Shown: positions 56,678 through 64,000 of the stretch, in pieces
How positions within the stretch are numbered: the stretch's first letter is position 1
Layout: every line of letters starts with the position of its first letter
Source: Cladochytrium replicatum
Taxonomy: Eukaryota > Chytridiomycota > Chytridiomycetes > Cladochytriales > Cladochytriaceae
Direction of reading: 5' to 3'
DNA: 64,000 nucleotides
Assembly (NCBI GenBank): GCA_025526935.1
Contig: JAHLKD010000017.1
Span: 496,001 to 560,000, forward strand
The notes under the pieces: generated by a model
Told to the model about the DNA's origin: nothing
The model's database searches: none
Seen by the model: the letters and a program-made list of their open reading frames with translations, nothing else
Made by a program: the position numbers and the translations under genes

Positions 56678-57369
56678 ATGCCCAGGGAGACCACCAAACT
56701 TTCCGCCGCCTCCTACTTGTTCATGTATATCATTTCAATGTTCCATGTCAATCTGCATTGTACATACACTATCTTGAATCCATTGCAACCATCATTTACT
56801 CTGACATTGCTTCATCGGTCGTGTTGGCGGACAATGCTCCCACGCATCGTCACAATATTTCCCTTAAACTGAATTGTGACAATGCTCCCACACATCGAAC
56901 ATCACAATATTTCCCTTAAACTGTATTGTGACAACTTTTCATCAAATAGGTGTGAAGACTAACAAGATCACTATATCACAATGAGATCATCAAACTGTTC
57001 AAAACGGTTTAAAACAGTTGGCAGTAAACTTGAACCACCGCTTTTTAAAAACCAAACCCCGGTCGTTCGTTTGACAGATAGCACTTTGGCAAGCTGAAAG
57101 CAATTACACACATAACAACATTCATCAAAGATTATGTACCAACAGGAAAACTTTTCTTTCAAAACCTTTCAACTTGTGGTATGGATACTGTTGTGTGTGC
57201 GCTGTTAATAGGAGCTATGGAAGAAGCAAGCTCAACTCTAGGACGACAGCAGCCCAAAGCCCTTCTTTCCAATGTGAAGGGACTGTCCCCCGAGAGCGGA
57301 GAGTCGTGCTTTCCAAATTTAATTTTGAGTCTGATCAAAAGTGTCTGAAACCGAAACATGCGATCCCGG
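56678..57369. other. AT-rich intergenic stretch
   Basis: No gene. It contains the tandem repeat at 56829-56935. Confidence 0.4.
56829..56935. repeat. Tandem repeat, two copies of about 51 bp
   Basis: Two head-to-tail copies of a unit that begins GACAATGCTCCCAC and ends TCCCTTAAACTGTATTGT or TCCCTTAAACTGAATTGT. They differ by a few bases and a small indel (GCATCGTCAC against ACATCGAACATCAC). A third start (GACAAC) follows. Confidence 0.85.
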
Positions 57370-57624
57370 CTAGAGCGCCCAACGAGGACCCATTGCGGGT
57401 AGATTGGCAAGCTGCGGTTGCGTGCGTTGCTGTGCTTCAAGAAGGGGGTGGAGGTACCGTTGCTCGTTTGGGTCTGGTTTTGTTCCGGGCTGAACGTCGA
57501 CGCTGGTTTTCTCGTCGGGAATGGCAGCTTTCGCCTTTTTGGATTTCTTTGATTTGAATATCCCGGAGAAGTTGGGGACGCGCATGTTGTTGAAGACGGT
57601 GATGGACGATGAGACCGTGGGCAT
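57370..57624 (-). CDS. Small hypothetical basic protein
   Basis: An 84-codon frame from ATG 57624: MPTVSSSITVFNNMRVPNFS, then a Lys-rich run (FKSKKSKKAKAAIPDEKTS) and a tail RYLHPLLEAQQRTQ. No domain recognised. It may be real, short and basic, or the start of a longer spliced gene running to lower coordinates (an open frame at 57440-57159 follows). Confidence 0.35.
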   Translation of the reverse strand: MPTVSSSITVFNNMRVPNFSGIFKSKKSKKAKAAIPDEKTSVDVQPGTKPDPNEQRYLHPLLEAQQRTQPQLANLPAMGPRWAL

Positions 57625-58059
57625 GACGTTTTGTATTTGAAAAGTTGGAGGGTTTTGAGTGGACGCTGGATTCGAGGATTGCGAGTTGGCTTTTAGGTTA
57701 AGCTTTCAAAGGAACTGGTAGTTGTTCGATTCCTGGGCCGCTCCGGTCTCTGGTGGGACGGACTGGCAGTGAAGCTGGTATTGTGCTGAAAAATGGCACA
57801 GATCCACGGGAAAGCTCTCGCTCTTCGCTGGGGATCAATTTCAAGGCAGCATGATGACAAGATCCATGCATTGAGTCCGGAAAGAATGCACCTCACTCTT
57901 CATCGTGGATCTTCCAAACAGCCATGTTTTGTGAGTGCTTAACATGATAAACACCTTCAGCTCCGAACAATTTTTATGAAAATCTGGTGACAGACAACAG
58001 TATATTGACGAAGGAGAAACAATACTGACTAACAATTATCTTACTGTAAATGGCAGAAC
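57625..58059. other. Intergenic stretch
   Basis: Downstream flank of the TmcB-like gene. No exon was recognised. Confidence 0.4.
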
Positions 58060-61000
58060 TCACGAAGCATCCATAAATCTAACCTTCTCTTCTGCCGCAA
58101 CCTTCGATTCTCGACGCTCGGAGACAACTTTCGATTCTCGACGCTCAGAGACAATTTGTTTCTCGATATCACTCTTTGGCCCAGATGGAGCCCTTTTCTT
58201 TTTCGCATCGAAGCTGATCAATTGATCTCGATTCTTTGCCCAGTCCACGAGGGATTTGATGTTTGACAGCAATTCCGGTGGAATCATGAAGAGCATGACT
58301 GCGAATCGATGAGAATCATCATGGAGTGAACGAATCATCGGTCGAATCAGAAAAACGTAGATCATTGCAAGCAAAGTAACATAGACGCATGTCGTGATGA
58401 GATGGACTGTCATAATTGAATCTGCCGTGTTTTTGAGGGGTTCGTCGTACAGGAGCGAGCTGTAATAGAATGGTTCCGTGAAGTGGAAAATGGTCCCCAT
58501 CCAAACTTGACGCAATCTTAACATGATGTCGGGCTCCAATGAGGTTACATTGAGAGGAATATTCCGGTCTGAGAGCGGAGTTAAAATCCGATTCAGTTCA
58601 TCTGCAGTGGAAAGGAACCATTGAACTCCGGCGTGTAATCCACGTCTGAGTGCTCCATTTGCCCAAGTCGTGCAGTTTTCGCCCATGTAATCCGTTCTGT
58701 CATCACTGAACATACACCCATTGGTCGTCACTATATGAATGTGTGGTTAGCCAGCGAGTTATTGTCCAGTCAACAGCAACGCACTTAAAATTGTTTCTCC
58801 AACAATCGATTGTACCATTACGCCGCCTACGCCCATGTCATCGTTTCCGTAAAGAAGCGCATCGTCAAGGATGCGGAAGCGGTCGATCGCGAATGATGTG
58901 TCCCAGATTGTGTCAGGACGTGCCGGGCGGTCCAGTGTGCGGTTAAGAAAGGAGAAGTACTTCGTCCGCAACGAATGGCTGACTTGGATCGCGAAGACCC
59001 CTCTCTGTTGCGCCCAGAATGAGTTCGAAGCTGCGTAGTTTGAAAACCAATTGAACACTATAGTTCCAAAGCTAAGGAAGTATGCAGCGCTAAGCAAGAA
59101 AATCAAGACCCATTTGGGATTGAGCCGGTACTGATCGGACCATTCAAAATAGGCACCCAAGAATCCCCGGAGCGTGCGATAACCTTGAAGACTAGTCTGT
59201 GTTGACCCGTCCTGCTGATCCCCAGTATCAAGTTTCTCGGCGGTGAGACCGATCTCTATTTCCTCATCCTCCTCGTCGTCGCTGTCCTCATTAAGAGATA
59301 CAAGTCTCTCTAGGTTAAAGATTGGCAATGAGATGATGCCTTTATTGTTCGAGTCATACAACTTACGATAATTTGATTCGTATATTCCCTTTATAACTTC
59401 CTGGAGGATAGCAGATCATTCAATGTCTGAAGTTTATACTTTGGACAAGGACTTACCTTGGGTATGTCCAAGAAAATGCTGATAAAGCGCTCCCTCGCTC
59501 CTTGAATTCCTGTGTAAATTGGTCGGCCAAAAATGAAGAATAAAAGGCACATGAATGGACCGAGAGCACTCTGCAAGAAGAATGGTGGCCCTTGACTCTT
59601 CATCTGCTGCGCAAACTCATCTCTGGATACCTGACCTGTAGTATTGAGCGAAGCTGCAAGAAGCAGTCCCAAACGTGAGTCCAACATTGTCTGCAAAGCA
59701 TTTCGGAATATCGGAGCGTTCTCTGCCGTTGTCGTTGTGTGTGAAATGGAGAAGTTGTAGATAACGTATCCTGCAGTAATGTAAGCCTCCAGAACATCCA
59801 ACGTGCGCACGACCGAGTGAACGAATCCTGTACCCTCGAGCATGTCCAGAGTAACGTAATTTCCGAGAATCTTCTGCCCACAATCATGCTTGAATTGGAC
59901 AAGTTGATCAAGATTAATTCTACACTCTTCGATAGCACGTGGACGGTCTATAAGATTCGGGGCGAGTTGAACGAGAGTAGGATCGAAACTAAGATCGATC
60001 GTCCGCGAGCATTCCATAACTTTTGACACAGCTCGAACGGCATCCTCAATTTGTGCTGCCTTATTGTATGACACCAAGATATCAAAGAGTTGATTTCGGA
60101 AGGTCTCATGATTTAAGATTCCAATCCCCGTCAGAACTATGAAGCACAGGATGAATCCAATGTTGAGTATATTGAGTCGTCGATCTGCGGCTGCGTTCTT
60201 CTTAAAAACGATGCGCTTCACATGACCGTGCCCGTTGCTAGATTTTCCGGATCGGCCGGTAGCACTTGTGTGATCTGAAAGAGCCTGACTCGCTTGCCTT
60301 TCCAACGGTTTCAATGTTGAAGGGCTTGCAAACATAGGAGATGGCTCTCTTTGCCTTTCCTTTCCCTCCTCCAGCTGATATCCGTCGTTCCCGAATTTTG
60401 AATGTCCACTTTGTTTCTGAAGCGAAGATTGTCTGGGTTGAGCCTGTGACGCTTGCCTAGTCCTGACACTTTCGCCGTATGAGCTTTGTCTGCGTTGGTC
60501 TGGTGACATCATCCCACGGTGGAAGGAAGGCAATTCGACATCGTCACACATCAGGTCACGCTCACTGTCAGCATTATTGAAGTTCAAAGATATCTGTCGT
60601 TCTTCAGGTCCAAATACTGTTGAATGTCTCATCATGCCAAGTGTGGACTTGCGAAAACTGTCAGGTCCGTAGCCCATGGGACATCCAAAAGATGCTTTCA
60701 TTACTTCTTCTTCTGAAGTGTTTGAAGGTGCATTCGACAGAGATATCAACCTCAGCGTGCATAAGTAGTAAAGATTTCCTGCCACAACCAATTCCTCGGG
60801 TGCGAAAAATACGTCGAACGGGTGATTGTTCTTTTGAATCTCCCATCTTCCACCGTCTTTTGACATAAACTGCTCTTTGTGAAGCTCAAATTCAGGAATC
60901 CAATTCGAAAGAGTCATGTTCTGCTTGTTGTCTACCAATTGGTGTAACATTAGTGAACGCAGTTACTGTGTATCACTCGCCTAACCTTCAATTCCTGGTG

Positions 61001-63757
61001 GAAGTTTCAAGATTTCAGCACAACCCTCTGTTTGATGCAGCATCCGTAAGTTCTCGTCTGTAATTATGTATTCCTCTCCGGAGGACTTCGGCAAGATCTT
61101 CACAAATGCCATGAAGGATGTTCCAACATCAGTGCTGATCTGCTTAATCGCCAGTGACATCATGATCAGAAAGCCGTTTTTGTGTAGGCCGAGAACATGT
61201 CGCTGCCTGTCAATGAACTATGACGAAATTGAGGAACTGAGTGCTACAAAAAAAAAGAAAAGCACACCTTCGAAATTCCAGTCTCCAAATAGTTATTCAG
61301 GAACGAGTCATGGTGCTCACTGAATGGATGGGGTATAATTTTGTTAATGTTTTGGCCTATGGCATCCCGCATCAGTTTACCACAGCGAAAGAAGTTCAAA
61401 ACATGCCTATCAGCTCAGTCTTCTTGTATCCAAACACTTTTGTCACGAGGGCGTTTGCATCCACAACCTGTTTGATGTGAGACCTTGCTGTAAACAATTT
61501 CAAACAATGTTTACCTTTCCAACTGAGCCTGAGTTTCCAGACATAGTAATTGTTGCACACTCTCCAGACATTAAGTGAAGCAAATCAAAGTTGTCGTCGC
61601 CGCCTTGATTTTCAGGTACTTCGTCAAGCTCCTCCGCGTGCTGTATCATAGCTACCCCCGTTTTCTTATCGTTCAAAATATTGATCAAGAATGATCCATC
61701 TAGAGAAACAGTTACCTTTCATAAACAAATGAGTTTAGAATTTTGAATCGCACTTACAAAGACGATAGCTTTTAGCGTTGTCGGGGTTGAGCTTAATGAC
61801 TGCCAAATATTTCTCTCGAGCCATTCCAGAAGCAACGCTGATTTGGGCAGCAGATTCATGGAGCTTTCGATAGTTGGGACGGCGCCTTAGCAACTCCCCC
61901 CAGAATTGAACCATATTGATGAGTGCTTTCTTTTCGTTCTTTTTCGCTATCTTGAGGTTTTGTTCAAAGGCTACAAGATAATCTTAGACTCTAAGCTTTA
62001 TTCGATCTGAGGAAAAACTCACCAATGAAATCGATCACATCGCCTCCTGCAAATCGCTCATTGAGTAACCTCTCACGGCGGAATATCAAATAGGCTTCGT
62101 CTAGCCTCGGTGCCAAAGTTTTTCCACGTGCGTGAGAGGCGAGACATTGCGCCCGGTTTCCCATTTGCAAGAGATGAAACTGGCCCATGAAGAGGTTGAT
62201 GAAGCATGAATGTTGAAATTTTCGAATTCCATACAAGTAAATATCATTGACGTTTTGTAAAACTGGCTCGGTTCGAGATTCGTCTAGCATCAAGGAGGAG
62301 TCACCGAGCTCGACTTCATATGTTGATTTGTTTGCAGCATCACCCACAGGCTGACGTCTGTGAAACAACAATTTCTCACTCTCGAGTATGAATCGGACCT
62401 TGAGCTCAAGTACTATTGCACTAGGGCACTTTTGATACGGCATTCTGGTTATCATATTTCGCCTCGCCTTGGTGATAGAGACTGACAGGCCCATAACAAC
62501 TGGACTCATGATAAGAAATATGATCCCCACATCTGATTCTGGTCGCACAGATGTGAATAGCATGCACAGCGAGGCCCAAACAAAGTTTGCCATCAACTAG
62601 AACATTGGCAATTAAAATCAGGTATTTACAAGTGAGATCGTTGATAATACCATGGCCCGTGCACAGTTGTACTCGAAGTGATAGTATGGGAGATACTGTG
62701 GGACAGATAAGATCGGTTTGTGAGTCGCGAAAATCGTTTCAATTTCAGTTACTGACCATCAAATATGAGAAAAAAAGAACAAGAGACGTGCACAGGCATG
62801 CAGCGACAAGGATCCAAGCGGTTTCTGGGCGGTCGTGAACGACATGTGTGAGGAATACGAAAAGGGCAGTGAGAACTGAGCGACATCCGAGGTATCTGAA
62901 GACGAACTGGTTAGCTTGTTTTTTCCCATCGATGATGGAAAACTCACAAAAGCTCCACGCGAGAATGGGCTCTGCTCAGCACTGACTTCTTTTTTGGGTC
63001 GGGCTCGAAGAATGTGAGAGTAACACAGGTCACCACGAGGATGAAGACGATGGTGACAAGAGTGACACCGACGGAACGAACCAAGTAGAAATCACTCCAG
63101 CATTGTTTGAACGAGATCAAATCAGCAGCCTCTTCGTCCACCCCGCATGCAGAAATGATTCTCAGGAATACTGAGAGGATGGGTATATAAAGAATTGTCG
63201 CAAACAGGCCAAGGGTCGCCCGAAGAAGACGAAGAGTCCTTGTAAATCAAGATTAATCATCAGTGAATCCAGCATGAGACATTCCCAACCACATAAACCG
63301 GAAATTGTTTCTACTAAACATATAGCCAACCTAACATTTCAATTGTCAGTGCTTTGCCTCTTCGTTGCGATGACTTCGCTTACCCAAAAAGCATTGAGTA
63401 ATACAGCCGCCAGACTAGCAAGAGCCACCAGGAACACAGTGGTTAGCGTTGCTTCGTCCTTAATCAAGTGCTCTGGGTTGACAATCCGAAGAATACTCTG
63501 GAACCAACCAACTTCGTATTGCCACGGAGTGGTTCGAAAAAGAAGACAGAAAGAGAGATCCTGAGAGAAGGGTTAATATACGAACCACGAACACATTTTG
63601 TCATCACCTGAAAATGGTCGATAAGCATCTCCAGCCAAGCGAGCACTGGATGATGCTCAGAGTTCTTATTGCAAATGAAAAGTACGCCAAAGAGACCATT
63701 CTTCAAGCGACGGGAAAATGCCTCAAACCCACGGTCATTGATGTCCTTTGTTTCCAT
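58060..63757 (-). CDS. Giant multi-membrane PAS protein, TmcB/TmcC-like
   Basis: A chain of minus-strand exons with about a dozen short introns codes for roughly 1500 or more residues. The start (METKDINDRGFEAFSRRLKN, ATG 63757) leads into an N-terminal multi-TM domain (LASLAAVLLNAFWVSEVI, SVGVTLVTIVFILVVTCVTL, FLIMSPVVMGLSVSITK). A TPR-like helical region follows (FWGELLRRRPNYRKLHESAA, EKYLAVIKLNPDNAKSYRLY), then a PAS-like domain (NGFLIMMSLAIKQISTDVGT, AFVKILPKSSGEEYIITDEN). The C-terminal half has five or so TM helices (LNILNIGFILCFIVLTGIGI, ALGPFMCLLFFIFGRPIYTG, WVLIFLLSAAYFLSFGTIVF, LITTCVYVTLLAMIYVFLI) and ends in charged SERRESKV repeats. The order matches TmcB/TmcC proteins of Dictyostelium and ciliates. 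A membrane sensor is likely; ligand unknown. Confidence 0.75.
58105..58170 (-). repeat. Short in-frame repeat in the tail of the TmcB-like protein
   Basis: Two 27-bp units code for VSERRESKV VSERRESKV close to the C-terminus (TTCGATTCTCGACGCTC occurs twice on the plus strand). The repeat is charged and probably helical. Confidence 0.75.
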
Positions 63758-64000
63758 GGAATGCAGGTAAGAGGTATTTTGGTAGAGCTAAGCAGTTGAG
63801 TGCTTTAATGTAGTGACTTATGACCATGGTCTATCTATAGGAAATTGTCAACAGCGATCGGCAATGTGCTCAACGAGATCGGTCGGTTTTGGTGATCTGC
63901 AGCTTTAAAGTTGAAGATCCTATTTGTGGATCAGACATGTTCGGGTCGATCAGCACATATCCATCTCGGCCATCCTGGATGTGTGAAGTCATTTGTATGC
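63758..64000. other. Upstream flank of the TmcB-like gene
   Basis: No exon was recognised. If the true start lies further upstream, a first exon could be here or beyond the window edge. Confidence 0.35.

Noticed and set aside
57715-57760. A tRNA-like T-arm (GTTCGATTC)
   Set aside because: No acceptor stem or anticodon arm can be built at the right distance. No tRNA gene could be supported anywhere in the window.
1-64000. A CRISPR array, prophage or bacterial operon
   Set aside because: The window is eukaryotic with spliced genes. No direct-repeat/spacer array was seen.

Overview
The window is nuclear DNA of a fungus. Its genes carry many short GT-AG introns (mostly about 50-65 bp), code for clearly eukaryotic products (eS8, a class I histone deacetylase, SRP68, a PIN-domain RNase, a microsomal-type P450, a GH43 glycosidase), and the promoter of the eS8 gene contains AACCCTAA boxes. 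A very large multi-membrane PAS protein of the TmcB/TmcC type and a stathmin-like protein point to an early-diverging zoosporic lineage, most likely a chytrid. That placement is inference, not something read directly.

Layout. 0.4-3.0 kb: three tandem four-EF-hand genes, the third decaying. 3.2-3.4 kb: possible F-box remnant. 4.5-7.25 kb: a multi-exon P450 (minus) divergent from a three-exon stathmin-like gene (plus). 7.4-9.7 kb: broken reverse-transcriptase element on the minus strand. 10.97-13.45 kb: a small coiled-coil gene, then an SRP68 locus broken by short duplications. 13.86-15.70 kb: GH43 (minus). 16.74-18.28 kb: a membrane-anchored SPRY protein (minus). 19.0-27 kb: a transposon nest holding an RT remnant, a split Ty1/copia fossil, a hAT transposase, an unrecognised coiled-coil gene, a small palindromic element and head-to-tail LINE pieces. 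27.4 kb: an orphan raffinose-synthase-like exon. 28.8-34.4 kb: a 1183-residue disordered protein and a penta-EF-hand protein. 34.9-37.2 kb: two inverted copies of a Ty3/gypsy-type gag/protease fossil. 37.2-39.2 kb: unclassified repeat-like DNA. 39.9-56.7 kb: a gene-dense core with an NCE101-like peptide, eS8, a double cNMP-binding protein, a Swt1-like RNase, a small unknown, a class I HDAC, an AP-1-accessory-like protein, a truncated M28 aminopeptidase locus, an unknown and an SH3 protein. 58.06-63.76 kb: the giant TmcB-like gene (minus).

There is no operon logic. Gene pairs are divergent (P450/stathmin-like, cNMP-binding/Swt1-like) or convergent (eS8/cNMP-binding, SRP68/GH43) with 120-400 bp between them. 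Several themes recur: calcium sensing (three EF-hand copies plus a PEF protein), second-messenger sensing (tandem cNMP domains, PAS), membrane traffic (AP-1 accessory, SPRY adaptor, SRP68) and local gene decay (SRP68, third EF-hand gene, M28 aminopeptidase), often by short tandem duplications. Multi-exon models were spliced by eye from GT-AG sites and family similarity, so exon edges are provisional unless given exactly.
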